Assembly (NCBI GenBank): GCA_037893225.1 | Contig: JAZGUH010000140.1 | Span: 496,001-560,000, forward strand | DNA length: 64,000 nucleotides | DNA from: Hippasteria phrygiana | Taxonomy: Eukaryota; Echinodermata; Asteroidea; Valvatida; Goniasteridae | Reading direction: 5' to 3' | In this document: in pieces, positions 1 to 10,661 of the stretch | Numbering within the stretch: position 1 is the first letter of the stretch | How the letters are laid out: the number at the start of each line of letters is the position of its first letter | Program-made: the position numbers and the translations under genes | Notes under the pieces: model-generated | What the model was told of the DNA's origin: nothing | What the model saw: only the letters and a program-made list of their open reading frames with translations | Databases searched by the model: none

Positions 1-439
1 TTGGACATTTCGTAGAAATAAAATGATCTTGGCGCGGCGAACCCTCTCAGCCACGCCGCCTTTAGCTCGGCCAAAGTGCATGGGTGAGCTGCTAGTGCGG
101 AGCAACCTCTTTGCATTCCATCTCGGTCATCAACTGCGTACATTTGTACCGTGATTAAGGGTTCCTGCGGTTTCAGCTGCCGTCCCAAGCAGCAGATTCC
201 GGGGGAAGGAGTGGACATCAGTAGGCCGTGTTGGGTCACGCCGTTCCCGCTAACCACAGCCTGGCTGTCAGGCACTGCGTACCAGAGATCGCCGTTTGAG
301 GTCGTTGCTGTCATGTTTCCTGCATGGAAAGCCTGCTGTACTTCCCACAGCTCACAGAGATGTTGTGTACACTTCTCGCATTCGACAGAGGCCATGGCTT
401 GTGTTTGGTAGCTGCTGTTTGTTATGTGCGGCTGACGAC
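1..439 (-). CDS. Gene A, exon 3 (partial): cysteine-rich modules of a secreted protein
   Basis: This is the last visible exon of a minus-strand gene that runs off the left edge. The sequence is open from a splice acceptor (TTTAAG at 440-445 on the minus strand) to base 1. It is nearly identical to the start of gene B exon 3 (46146 down to about 45720). It encodes a divergent first module, containing the pattern ECEKC..HLCELWE and ending in CC, and then the start of a second module (DDRDGM...GCSALAAHPCTLAELKAAW). Relative to gene B it carries two extra codons (6 bp) near the window edge, so the frame is kept. The phase-1 acceptor matches the phase-1 end of the micro-exon at 762-813. I do not recognise a named domain family. 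The spacing around CTLAEL-KAA-x-x-x-G faintly recalls the helix of Link/C-type-lectin folds, which is inference only. The product is probably extracellular, because exon 1 has a signal peptide. Confidence 0.72.
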
Positions 440-761
440 CTTAAATAAGTGAAAAGAAGATTCCCGGAACGAATTACGTTTGACCTCAAAACCGGCGATC
501 GGCGATCTTTTTGTCTGTTTTCCAGTAATCGTGGTCTAACCCAACCCCAACCCCTTGATCAAACCAACCCCAAAACCAAACCCAAAACAAAAACCAAACC
601 TTAAACCATACCAAACCCCAAACCAAAACCAAAATTGAAATTAACCCTTCCCCCAAAAAGGAGAAGTACTCACTGGAAGCTTTAAAATTCAATCTAGAAT
701 ATTACAATTACAACAACGTGCAGCAGTTTTGCAAAAGGTTTCCAAAAATAAAAATGCATAC

Positions 762-813
762 CTCCGCATTCAGCCTCGGGTACAAGTAGCGGAATTTGTC
801 CATCGCATTTTCC
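762..813 (-). CDS. Gene A, exon 2: 52-nt micro-exon (GKCDGQIP...)
   Basis: A 52-nt segment is bounded by an acceptor (TTTTTAG on the minus strand, ending at 814) and a donor (GAG|GTATGC, donor at 756-761). It reads GKCDGQIP followed by a Leu/Val/Pro stretch and ends with ECG plus one base (phase 0 in, phase 1 out). Exon 1 ends in phase 0 and exon 3 begins in phase 1, so the join keeps the frame. The paralogous micro-exon of gene B (46695-46743) differs by one added and two removed codons and still keeps the frame, which argues for selection on a coding exon. Two cysteines are kept (KCD and EC). Confidence 0.68.
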
Positions 814-969
814 CTAAAAAGAAGAAAAATTATTATAATCACCAGGTCCGTACATTCTAAAAACTGCTGCGTCAGAAATGACCCAAAGTTGGTAATTTGT
901 TGACCAAAATTTGCTCGACTCAGGAGTTGAATTGACCTCGAATGCGTAGTCAAAAATGTTGGACCCATA

Positions 970-1160
970 AACGAGTCAGTTGACAACCCACAAAACTGGG
1001 TCACAAATTCAACCCAGAAAACCGGGTGACAAATTCAACCCAGAAAACCGGGTCAAAAATTCAACCCGAAAAATACCGGGTCACAAATTTAAAACAGAAA
1101 ACCGGGTCAAAAATTCAACCCACAAAACCGGTGTAAAATTCAACCCGAGTAAGAATTGTG
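970..1160. repeat. Short tandem repeat, about 27-bp unit (GGGTCACAAATTCAACCCAG-like)
   Basis: About six imperfect copies of a unit of the form GGGTCAcAAATTCAACCCagAAAACC lie head to tail. GGGTC and its partner AACCC alternate, so each unit is itself partly palindromic. Any open frame here is a by-product of the repeat. Confidence 0.8.
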
Positions 1161-1189
1161 AGCAAAACCCTGGGTTAAAAAGGTTACGA

Positions 1190-1800
1190 CCAATCGTGCG
1201 ACAGGTGCCGAATGGCTGTGACTGATCGTGCGACTGGTAGTGACTGGCTGCGACCATTCTTGACCAGTCGTGCGACTGGTGGTGCGACTATAATTACAGG
1301 GCACGCAGAGCACGCTGAGATGTCAGCAGAACGAGCCCAATATATATACCCCGGCTCACCGGTCTTGGGCAGTGGCACGACCGAAGCAGGACAACTCACG
1401 ACTATTCGTACGACTTGTCGTGGAGTGGCACGACTAGTCTTGCTTAGTCGTGCAACTAGTCGTGCAATCAGGTCTACTCGCACGACAAGTCGTGCCAGTA
1501 GTCGTGGAAAGTCGTGCGACTGTTGTACCACAGGAGAATCCTACGATCAGCCACGACAATGAAGGACCACCCAAGACTTGTCCCACGACCATCGCACGAC
1601 AAATGAAGACTAGGCTGCGACAAGATGCGACTACTTCAGTCGCAACCAGGTTTTTGAACAAGATCAAAAACCTCTCTGCGACTGATTTCGGTCGTGCGAA
1701 TATCCAAGACTACCCACGACCACCTAAGACTTGTGGCACGACTTTTCTAAGATTGCCTGCGATGTCCAGTCGCAGCCTGCCGTAAGTTGTCGTATCTCCT
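1190..1800. repeat. Cluster of TCGTGCGAC / AGTCGTGC motifs in both orientations
   Basis: More than a dozen copies of (A/C)GTCGTGCGAC-like words and partial inverses (GTCGCA, TCGTGG) are scattered over about 600 bp, so the DNA could form many small hairpins. Long open frames on both strands arise because the motif lacks stop codons. This is probably a decayed foldback-type element. I see no gene. Confidence 0.6.
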
Positions 1801-2466
1801 AGTGGGACTGGGGCTTTAGGCGTGGTCAATATGAAAATTTAATAAATTAAATATTTATGAATGACGTATGGTTATATAGGTTCTCGAAGGGGTAAACATC
1901 TCACGTTGAATCGCCACTGCCTCCTTTTGTGTTCCTTCAACACGTGACGCTGCTTAGGCCTAAACGTACATGCTCATGTATGAAGTGCGATCAAAAAGTT
2001 CCGAGACTGCGCCTATAACAAGCAAAAACCATACGTGATTCAAATCTGGCCGCCATCCCCTTCAAAGTAGTCCCCTTGTGCAGAGATACACCGCTACTAG
2101 CGCTCCTGTCACGCTTGGAACGCTCCCTGGAAATTCCGTTCCATAGCGTTCTCGCTGGATCTCCTCCACAGTGTCTAAACGGCGACCCTTCGGCTTGATC
2201 TTCATTTTGGGGAACAGAACCTAGTCGCAGGGAGCCAAATCCGACGGGGGTGGGTAGCGACGATTGTGTTGTTGCGGGCGAGAAACTCGCGCGTTTTCAA
2301 CGCGCAGTGAGCGGGCGCGTTGTCATGTTGGAGCACTCAATTGCCAGCGCGCACAGTTCAGGCCGTTTGCGGCGAATCTTCTCCTTTAGACGCCTCCTCA
2401 GAACGATGCAGTAGAACTTAGTCTTAGTATCATTTTTCTTCTAAAACGATTCTCCATCAATCGGTA

Positions 2467-3372
2467 CACTGTAAAAAATATCTGAAATTTTACAGAGAAT
2501 TTTTAACAGATCTGTACTGTAATTGGTTTTTACAGCACTTTTTATGTTAAAATTACAATTTTCCTTCAAATTTCCGTGTTTTAACGGAATTTTGTATATT
2601 TACAGTATTATTTTGTAAAAACAGTAATACAGAGTAAAATATTTTGTTAAAATACGTGGGTTGTCATTAAATTTACATCCAATGTGATGTTGACCCCTCA
2701 CTTGCATGTTGACCCCGAATGAGTATGACTTGCTCTTGCCAAGCAATTTTACCATTGTTATTTCTCGGCGTAAGGATTAGAGGTTGTTGTGATAACTTTT
2801 GAATGCTTTCGTGTGTAAAGTGTTGTATTTGAAGTTACTAATAGTCTCAAAGATAAAATTTGCCCACCAAAAAATAAACGTTAGGCATTTTCTCATGTAT
2901 CAACCGTGACTGCAGTAGAGGCGAAAGCCAATGCACATATCATCTACATCCGTTACTAACAAAGCTGATGTACGACTGCGAATCAGGTAATGTGGCAATG
3001 TGGCAATGTGGTAATCAGTTAAGAAATATATTTTACGGTGGTATTATTAACAGTGATTGACATTTCAGGTGACACATTGAAGTTCGCTAGCTATAATGCT
3101 AAACAAGTCCATGAAATTGCACATCGACTGTGGACTCAAAATGGCACAATTCAGTTCTTATGGTATTTAACTGATAATTTCTTTATGCAAATGCTGCTTT
3201 TGCATAAACAATTTACAGACGAAAGTAATTTTACAAATTAAGTGTACAGTTATTTTACGCAAATGTTGCTAAAAATATCTACAACGTGATGTAAAAATAG
3301 AAAACAGCAAAATGTTTGGCGTCTTGCTGCCATCACTTTTGATGTAAAAGAACAGATTTATTTTTTACAGTG
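2467..3372. mobile_element. TIR element (CACTGTAAAAAAT ends), 906 bp, TA target
   Basis: The element starts CACTGTAAAAAAT and ends ATTTTTTACAGTG, flanked by TA on both sides. The flanking sequence (…CCATCAATCGGTA / CAGGTAGTTTGACTC) is found uninterrupted at 8172-8197, so the empty site is visible in the window. The interior is A/T-rich with many TTTACAG words and has no convincing coding region. Confidence 0.75.
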
Positions 3373-3389
3373 TACAGGTAGTTTGACTC

Positions 3390-3715
3390 AAAGGCCCGTT
3401 TCAGACGTCGTGCTTATGCTGTGTCGAATATAAATCAACTTGAATTTTCTTATTCGACACGGCACAAGCACGACTTTTAAAACCAATTTGGCTCGGCAAG
3501 TTGATTTCGGCTCGGCAGAAGACTTTAGCTCGACAGGGTCTGTCGTGCTTATGCCATTTAGTACGGCAGTAGCACAGCGCGGTTTAAAACGTCGTGCCAC
3601 TGCCGTGTCAAATATAATTTCAATTCGAATTGTTGGCCGGCCAACTTCGAATTGAAATTATATTCGACACGGCAGTGGCACGACGTTTGAAACCGCGCCG
3701 TGCTACGGCCCTGAA
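3390..3715. repeat. Foldback element with two hairpins
   Basis: Bases 3586-3690 form a near-perfect hairpin (arms AACGTCGTGCCACTGCCGTG and its complement around GGCCGGCC). A weaker hairpin with related arms (GTCGTGCTTATGC…GCACAAGCACGAC) precedes it. Open frames here are palindrome artefacts. Confidence 0.7.
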
Positions 3716-3777
3716 CATCGTTCATAATTAGGCATGCGCATGCTCGCAACGTGTGTGCGAGTAAAGAAATAATCAAC

Positions 3778-3862
3778 GAACAAACAAACAAACAAACAAA
3801 CAAACAAACAAACAAACAAACAAACAAAAAACAAACAAACAAACAACAAACAAACAAACAAT
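3778..3862 (+). repeat. (CAAA)n microsatellite
   Basis: About 20 copies of AAAC are present with two interruptions. Confidence 0.95.
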
Positions 3863-4844
3863 CGCATCAACAAATATGGTAGTATCGAGGAAGCATTCGT
3901 TTTCTTCGTGCAACTCTAATTTGATTGAACAGCACAAAATCACGTTTTTTGTTGTGTTAGTCCGCCATGTTGGATGTATTTAAGTTCGACTGGGCGTTTG
4001 TAATAAACCTTTTCGACATTCTCAAAGCATCATTTGAACAGCATCAGCCCTTACTGGAATTAGAAAACATTGGGGAAAGGCGATTGGTTTTCTTTGCCAT
4101 TCCTAATAGTAATTGTACATTATATATCATGGGCCTTATGAAGACAAACCCAGTAGGGTCATACAATAACGCCTCAAAACGGTACAGCAGAACTCAGCGT
4201 TGACAGTCTGACCCTGCACAACCCTGCGAATGTCAAGGGAAAACGATGAGCATGCTCTTGGTTGCGCTCCTGACCTGACGCGCCTTCTTCGGTCTTGGAG
4301 ACTGCGGCCTCTTCCACTGCGAAGACTGCTGTTTGGTCTCTGGGTCGTAGCCGTAGACCCAACTCTCGTCACCGCTGATGATCCTCGACATGAAGTTTGT
4401 GTCATCCTGGGCCTGTTGACGGAGATCCTCGCAGATTTCGACACGGTGCTGCTTCTGCTCAAGTTTCAGGTCCATGGTGAAATCGCAAATGCGCACGTAC
4501 CAGCGGTCACAAAAATGTGTGTAACACAGGTGCTGATGTTGATCAAGCTATGTAATTTGGAATACTTACCCACGAAAGTTATTGCTTACACCTGCTATAT
4601 GCACATTACTGGGCTGCGCTCCGTTCGTTCGCAACAGGAATAGTCTCGGAACTTTGTGATCGCATCTCGTACATTGTAGGCCCTACTTTATATACATGTA
4701 CATTTCCACGCAGACATTGGGGTGTATTCGAAACTCCGTTCTCGGGAATCTATCATTCTCGGGAAACCCGTTCTCGGGAAACCTGTTCTCGGGAAAGTCT
4801 AATATTTTCCCGGAGACGGATAACCTAAAGCGTCAAACTGATAC

Positions 4845-5810
4845 AAAATGGGTCAGAAAACTCTTACCCCCAAACGGGTCAAACCTATGGCCTACTGAAA
4901 TGTCGACTTGGAGGGTCAAAGTAACACTAATTGGGGTAAAGGAAAACTTTCGCCCAGTAAATGCTCTCTTGAAGGGTCACAGCGACACAAAATGGTTCTA
5001 ATCAAATGTCTGACCCAGACTAACTAGCAACAATGACCCATTAGTGGTTTGGCAATGTTGAACCCAGATATAGTCAAACATTTTCCATTTTACAGGGTCA
5101 AATATTTCACACAAATGACAAAGTGAGGGGTCTAAATGACTCAAATTGGGTCTAAAGGACTAAGTTAACCAGAATAGGTCACATAATTTTTTTATCCACA
5201 TGTACTAGTGATAAAAATGACCCCAAATGACCACAAATTTGAACAGCTACAGGGTCAAATCGATTTAATGTTGAGTAGTATCTAGTACCGACAAAGGGTA
5301 AAACAAATTGCCTGCTAAATGACTTGATAGGTCGAAATATCTCAAAATTGGGTTGAAAGGAAATATAATAACCTAGTAATGGCTGAATTGGTACAAAAGG
5401 GGTTACAAATAAAGATATACATGTAAGAGAGTGACCCATAAAATGATTTTCCGAGTATGATCCCAGATACAGTCAAACACTTACCCAGAATTTGACCACT
5501 GATATCTTTAACACTGGTTCGAACAATTTACCACCGAATGACCGAATTTAACGGGTCAAACTGAGTCAGATTGGGTAAAACAGGACAAATGTACTAGTAA
5601 TGGTCAGAGTGACACAAAATGGATCGCAATAACATTTTGACCCAAGTACAAGCAAAAATATCCCATAAAATACTTGCCGATTAGGAATCTGGATATCGCG
5701 ACATATTTTCCCGAATAGAACCGCTTACAAAGTCACATTGAATTACAAAGTCACATGTCTAACCCCAACAGCGGGTTAAATTGTGACCACTTGCTGGGTC
5801 AAATTGACGC
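4845..5810. repeat. GGGTCA/TGACCC-rich degenerate repeat, copy 1
   Basis: The words GGGTCAAA, TGACCC and AACCCAGATA recur every 20-60 bp in both orientations. The segment 4823-5100 aligns with 7088-7400 (shared text such as AAACTGATACAAAATGGGTC). It has no coding frame of note. It resembles an old satellite or a long repeated element and lies in intron 1 of gene A. Confidence 0.65.
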
Positions 5811-5829
5811 AAAGCGCGACATTTAATAT

Positions 5830-6490
5830 TAGTTTATTGATCCATTCTCACAGTTAAAACTGAATTATAATGGATTTACATAATAAAAATTACAATTAAA
5901 GATAAATTAAACTATTAAAAAAGGCACAGTACGAAACACAATATTATATATTATTATTTAAATCACATTATTGCTCCATGTTGTGTAATTTAATTAAGTA
6001 TGGTATTGCACTGTCCTGCATTCGTTTTGTTTTACATCGGATTTCGGGAATTTTTTAAGTTGTTTCTTAAGACCATAGTATTATTTTTGGGTGAAATGAA
6101 CTGTTTAAATTGATTTGTTCTCTTTGATGTTTTTCTATAAAAAGCCACACACAACGATTTTCTTCGATCAGTTAAAGATTGTAAATTACAATTAGTTAAA
6201 ACATCATCGTAAGTTGTATAATTTGACCCCGATATTATTTTAAGGGATCTCTTCTGTACTCGTTCAATATGAGTTATCTATTGTTTAGTCAGTGCCCCAT
6301 TCCACACTGGAGCAGCGTTTTCAGTAATTGGTCTAATAAAACATGTATAAATCGTCATAAGGTCATGAGATGGAAGACCGTGACATTTAAGCACACGTAA
6401 CATGTGAATCTTACTATTAGGCCGTTTAACATAATAAAATTGTGTCTCAGACGTACTATAAAAGTGACCCATGGTTTTGCGATGATTAAC
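5830..6490 (-). mobile_element. 3' end of a CR1/L2-type LINE (5'-truncated)
   Basis: On the minus strand, 6278-6490 encodes the region after the RT catalytic core (HMLRVLKCHGLPSHDL…FIRPITENAAPVWNGAL), typical of CR1/L2/Jockey LINEs. Past one stop the frame continues with ERVQKRSLKII-like sequence. The A/T-rich tail follows to about 5830. It is truncated and inactive. Confidence 0.75.
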
Positions 6491-6689
6491 CCAGACCATG
6501 ATTTAACCCATACTTGTGTGATTTGTTGTTCTCAGAGGCTCTCGGACAACATTGAACACGGTGTTTAGGTCGGTCAAGGGTACAAAACCTGTTAAATTTA
6601 CAGATCTTCGACGCAAAACCCAGATTATAACAAATATATTGGCTGCGCTTCCTGCTGCTACCGGTACATCGACTCAAACCAGCAGGTCT

Positions 6690-6785
6690 CACCCGACAAC
6701 CTCGATGGATGATTGGTGAGACGTCTAAGCTAATAAGCCGGAGGTACTGGGTTCAAGTCCCACGCCAGTAGTCTTATTTTTTTCT
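6690..6785 (+). other. tRNA-like sequence, probably a SINE head
   Basis: A B-box-like GGTTCAAGTCCC (about 6754), a possible A-box (GATTGGTGAGACG) and a T-run (TTTTTTTC) occur in the order of a Pol III gene. A full cloverleaf does not close cleanly, so this is more likely a tRNA-derived repeat than a functional tRNA. Confidence 0.4.
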
Positions 6786-6839
6786 TTCTTGCAAGCCCTC
6801 GGCCGACACACATTGTTTATGATAAAATGCATCAGCGAA

Positions 6840-7400
6840 GGACGTTAACCCAGATATAGCCACAAATTTCGGCTAGATTTACACCGTCGGGTTCCAATTG
6901 ATAAAAGAAGTAGGTGATTAAAATCTGACCCAGATAACGCCCCAACATTTTGACCCACTGTACTGATCACTTGCTTGGTCAAATTGACGCAAAGCGGGTC
7001 ACATATTTTTTTTGACCCAGAGCGCTAAAAATGACCCATGATTAATTTTTCGACGGTTAACTCAGAAATAATCCCAAATACGGATTACTTAAAGGGCAAA
7101 CTGATACAAAATGGGTCAGGAAACTCTTACTCCCAAAACGGGTTAAGATTCTGACTTATTTAAATGACTGCTTGGTGGGTCAAATAGTGACACTAATCGG
7201 CTGAAAGGAAATGTTTCATCCAATAATGACCACTTGAAGGATCAAAGTGACATGAAAAGTGTCGAAAAAAGTGTTTGACCTTGACGAACAAGTAAAGTGA
7301 CTGATAATTGGCCATGATTAACCCAGCCATAGTCAAATATTTTCACAAATTGATATGAAAATTCTGACCCACAAAATTTTACCCAGCAGTTTTTAGAGTG
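6840..7400. repeat. GGGTCA/TGACCC-rich degenerate repeat, copy 2
   Basis: This is a second block of the 4845-5810 repeat family. It is separated from the first by the LINE fragment and the tRNA-like piece, suggesting those were inserted into one longer array. Confidence 0.6.
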
Positions 7401-7404
7401 TATA

Positions 7405-7830
7405 TAGGATGGTTTGAAAACGGGTTGGTAGCGCTCAGGACGATTTGACGCGAGAACCAAGATATCGCTGATGTTTTCGATTTCTATTTGATTCCTAAGA
7501 ATGGTGTTTAGCTATAGCCATAATCCATCATCTCACAAAATTACGAATTGTTTAGTTTTGTGAATAATAAATGTTTCCGCCGGAGAAAAAACTTTCGATT
7601 GCGAGATCAAAGCGTGTTAATTAATCTCCGACGACTCGGTGACTTAACGAAATAACAGCTGCCATCCATCACGCGACGTTTTAGAAGATGATTAAGAAAC
7701 TTTCTAAAATTGAATTCATTGTGTATATGAACTTGAGCGTGAAAATAGACTGGAGATAGTTTTTTTAAAATGTTTCTGTGAAATTCTTAAATTTAATTAT
7801 AAGCTGCATGTAGATAGATCAAAAGGGAGA
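7405..7830. other. Intron 1 block of gene A conserved in gene B
   Basis: This 420-bp stretch aligns colinearly with 48336-48750 (shared text around CTCCGACGACTCGG, the GAATAATAAA region and GGTTTGAAAA). It has no open reading frame. It is an anchor showing that the duplication included intron sequence. Confidence 0.75.
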
Positions 7831-7884
7831 GAAATATATATATATACATGATGGCCCCAAAACAAAAACGGAACCGCATACTTC

Positions 7885-8197
7885 CGCTACCCTGAGACTC
7901 AAACAACCTAGATACCAATGCATGGGTAACTTTGTTAAAGGAAAAATGATACCGACTCTGTCCAGTAGTTTTTGTTCTAGAACCTATTTTGTGAAACAAA
8001 GTCGGGGGTGTGGTCCCGAGGTATAACAAGTATGTTATCATCATGCTCTTTTCTGCTTGTAACAAATGGCCAAGTGATCCGACTTTGCTTCACAAAATAG
8101 GACCTGGAGCAAAAACTACTCGTCTGAATCGGGAGGTCTTAGTGTCATTTTCGTTCGAAAATGATTCTCCACCCATCGGTACAGGTAGTTTGACTCT
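7885..8197. mobile_element. Foldback/MITE element, about 310 bp
   Basis: Long inverted arms pair: CTACCCTGAGACTCAAACAA (7889-7908) with GTTTGACTCTAAAGGTAG near 8180-8197, and ACCTATTTTGTGAAACAAAG (7982-8001) with CTTTGCTTCACAAAATAGG (8083-8102). The right arm of a second copy is at 2430-2466 plus 3375-3395. No coding region. Confidence 0.65.
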
Positions 8198-8379
8198 AAA
8201 GGTAGTACATGTAATAATGCTTTTCCTGTTCAGATGTTTTACTTTTGGTATCAATGCTCCAACGCTTTTCTCTGTTGCAATTCGCTGTGGGATTTAGGTC
8301 TAACACCTTTTTTGGTAGAAAGATGTTCTTTCTCGATAAATAAACAGATCGATGAGCCTTAATCTACTGGCGGTTTGTC

Positions 8380-8700
8380 GCAATTGAGGCGATTGGTTTT
8401 CGTTGCCATTCTAATACTTGTGAAGACAAACCCAGTAGGGTCATACAATAATAAATACAGCACGGGGAACATGGCCTAACAAACTTGAAAAAAATATATT
8501 AGTCTTAATCTAATCTACAAGTCATTTTCTGTTCAGATTTTCTGACTTTTGATATTCAGAATGCTGGCACAACTGAAGAAGGCTTGCAATTTTTGTGAAC
8601 TTGGTTTCTATGGATTCTTAAAACTTTACCAATCATCATCGTCACCAATGGCAATTTGTTGTAAAATTTTAGAGTATCGTTTTCCTACCATTGTAGGCCA
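8380..8700. other. Intron 1 block near exon 1, conserved in gene B and as a dispersed repeat
   Basis: The block aligns with 56262-56580. A third copy of its first 80 bp sits at 4080-4170 (shared GGCGATTGGTTTTC and GTCATACAATAA). It has no gene content of its own. Confidence 0.6.
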
Positions 8701-8729
8701 TACGTATTGTTTTTATTTAGTGGCATTAC

Positions 8730-9077
8730 CTTCATTTGTGAGTAGGTGAAGACCCAACCACGTCTTTCCTCTAATTCTTGGCACTGGTTAACATAGTTGA
8801 ATTCACACTGATGACCGTCTCGCAAAGCGAAGTTTGAAGAGCGGCAACCCGGTTGGTTCTGGCATGCCTCCCAGCAAAGCTTGTGCGTCTGAGTTACTGT
8901 GGTGTTAGAGCCATGGCTGGTCGAGGCAACATCAATAATGCTACACCAATGTGGAGCAGAATTGGACAAACGAGAGTTAACCCCACCCATGCCGACACTT
9001 GTCGAGCTTTCGACAAGTACAGTGCACGTCAGGAAAAGCAACAACCACCAAGAAAAGACGCGAATCATTTTGGACAT
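8730..9077 (-). CDS. Gene A, exon 1: signal peptide and PAN/apple-like domain
   Basis: This first coding exon starts at ATG (9077) and ends at a donor AAG|GTAATG (donor at 8724-8729), giving 116 codons in phase 0. Residues 1-23 are a signal peptide: a short basic start, then WWLLLFLTCTVLV, then small residues. Residues from about 45 to 110 carry the spacing typical of PAN/apple modules: WC, then LCWEACQNQPGCRSSNF, then CEF and QC. PAN modules bind protein or carbohydrate ligands in secreted proteins. Gene B exon 1 (57560-57907) is about 97% identical. The 5' flanks (9078-9230 and 57908-58040) also align, including TTAAG directly before the ATG in both. The continuation after the donor is not open coding sequence in a shared frame, so the exon boundary is well placed. 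The protein is probably secreted; partners are unknown. Confidence 0.82.
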
Positions 9078-9233
9078 CTTAACGGGGTGCTACCGTTTCT
9101 AGAATAACCTTCAAAGGATATCTACCGTATCATTATAACACGGCAGGTATGCGTGAGTTGGCACTTGGTTCATGCAATTACATGCGTCTGACGTGCGTTA
9201 GTAATATAATGAGATGTTACCGCCACAGTAATA
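9078..9233 (-). promoter_or_regulatory. 5' flank of gene A (promoter/5'UTR candidate)
   Basis: The sequence directly upstream of the gene A ATG aligns with 57908-58040 upstream of gene B. It includes the conserved ATCCTTTG-A-GG and CCGTTAAG before the ATG, and an AT-rich TTATAATG box about 70 bp upstream in gene A. The alignment continues on the far side of the element at 9234-10070. The role is inferred from position and conservation. Confidence 0.4.
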
Positions 9234-10070
9234 GAGCCTGAAAGTTCACCCCTGGTGGCGCGCATCCGGAGACCTTGAATAGGAAAATCAACGAGTAAAA
9301 CTGGTAAAATTTGCAATTATTTTTAGTACATTGAATTCTTAAGAAAATCACCCCCAAAAAGGTCTTTGTAAAACTATTACTAGCATATCAATTTATGGAA
9401 ACTAATAAATCACCTGATGTGAAAGAGAAATATCCTGCCAAAAATTGACCTTTCAATTCTGAAAATCTAAAACACGGACTAGTGAAACTCGGTGTACTCT
9501 AATACAAGGATGAACATTTATGAAATATTTTTGTGGCAATCATTGGGTAAAAATTTAAAGTTAAGTAGAAGAATACAATTTTATTTCTTTTCTGGCAAAA
9601 TTTTGTGAATAAACGAACAGGACTCATGACCAATTTCGAAAGAAATTTAATATAACCGCTGATAAGGACGGTAAGTGAGGCTGTACGCCAGACACTCAAG
9701 CCAGCCCGGCTTAATTTATAACCCATCGGCTGAAGGAAGGTAAAAAAAACCCGCGCGCTTCGCAACTTCTACATTCTCGTTCTCACGCGAGTAGGCGAAA
9801 TGAAAAGGAAAGCGCAAATCGGAGTTTCACCTGGGTATGCTAACAACGGATGTTAAGGTCAAAAATAATATTTCCTTTTCCCCTGTCTACGAGTGTCTTT
9901 TGCAAAATAATGACATAAATTCCACGCCAAGTATTTGGGGGTGGTAAAAGTTAGAAATCATTCTACCAAAAATTATAGCTATGAAGGAACAATGCAATGT
10001 AAAATGTCCATATAGGCGGGCTGCGCGAGGTCCCCGGAAGCTTGCCGCTTGACCTGTTACTTTCAGGCTC
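9234..10070. mobile_element. TIR element, 837 bp, GAGCCTGAAAGT ends, TA target
   Basis: The ends GAGCCTGAAAGT and ACTTTCAGGCTC face each other between TA dinucleotides (9232-9233, 10071-10072). The paralogous locus at about 58035 lacks this insert, giving an empty site. No transposase is seen, so it is non-autonomous. Confidence 0.75.
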
Positions 10071-10661
10071 TATTGCACCAGTTTTCAGGTAAATAAGATT
10101 GCACTAAGGCAACACTAAAATTCAATTACATCAAAATCATCAGTAGGGGAACTGCCTGTCAGCTAAGGGATTTTTCTGGTGAAATTCTGTATCGAGGAAT
10201 TTCTAATTCTCTCTTCTTTTATTTTGTCAGGTTCATTTTCTACTCAAATGAATTATTGGCTCGTCACATAATTTGGCTTTTCAAACTAAAGTAGTGAAAC
10301 TTAATAAAAGTCATTTATTGTTGATTAATTAATTTATTTATTTATCACATTTCTGTGCCCAAACAGTTAAAAAATGGTTTTCAGTGGGCCCCTGCACACA
10401 CTTCTAATTAAAAATTAAATATTTACACACATACAAAAATATCTACACACGTACACAATATTTACACAAATATAAGAATAGGCCTACTTACACAAATAAA
10501 ATCCATTTACAGTTACCTTTTCAACTCTCAAGTAGAAGTCTATTGTTGATTTACGGGATGGGCAAAAACTCTTTTGGGGAAAAAACAAGGGAAAATTCCC
10601 ATCCGGCTCAAAAGTATTGTGGCAACCAAGTTTATAACTCTTTCAAAGTAAACAAAGAAAC

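Larger units (their letters stand above)
1981..4669 (-). mobile_element. mariner element, transposase split by later insertions
   Basis: The ends carry matching inverted repeats with the core GCGATCAmAAAGTTCCGAG, next to TA dinucleotides (1979-1980 and 4670-4671). The right part (about 4172-4610, minus strand) encodes the central mariner transposase region SGDESWVYGYDPETKQQSSQWK, which contains the first catalytic aspartate. The left part (about 2000-2424) encodes the C-terminal region, with frameshifts. Between them about 1.75 kb of other repeats is inserted. The transposase is dead: frames are broken and the catalytic core is interrupted. The two halves overlap by about 25 bp of similar sequence (2400-2424 and 4172-4197, coding for ...CTVLRR), so they may come from two mariner copies. 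Confidence 0.85.

Noticed and set aside
3558..3857. Hydrophobic protein with repeated LFVC units on the minus strand
   Set aside because: It is the translation of the (CAAA)n microsatellite next to a palindrome.
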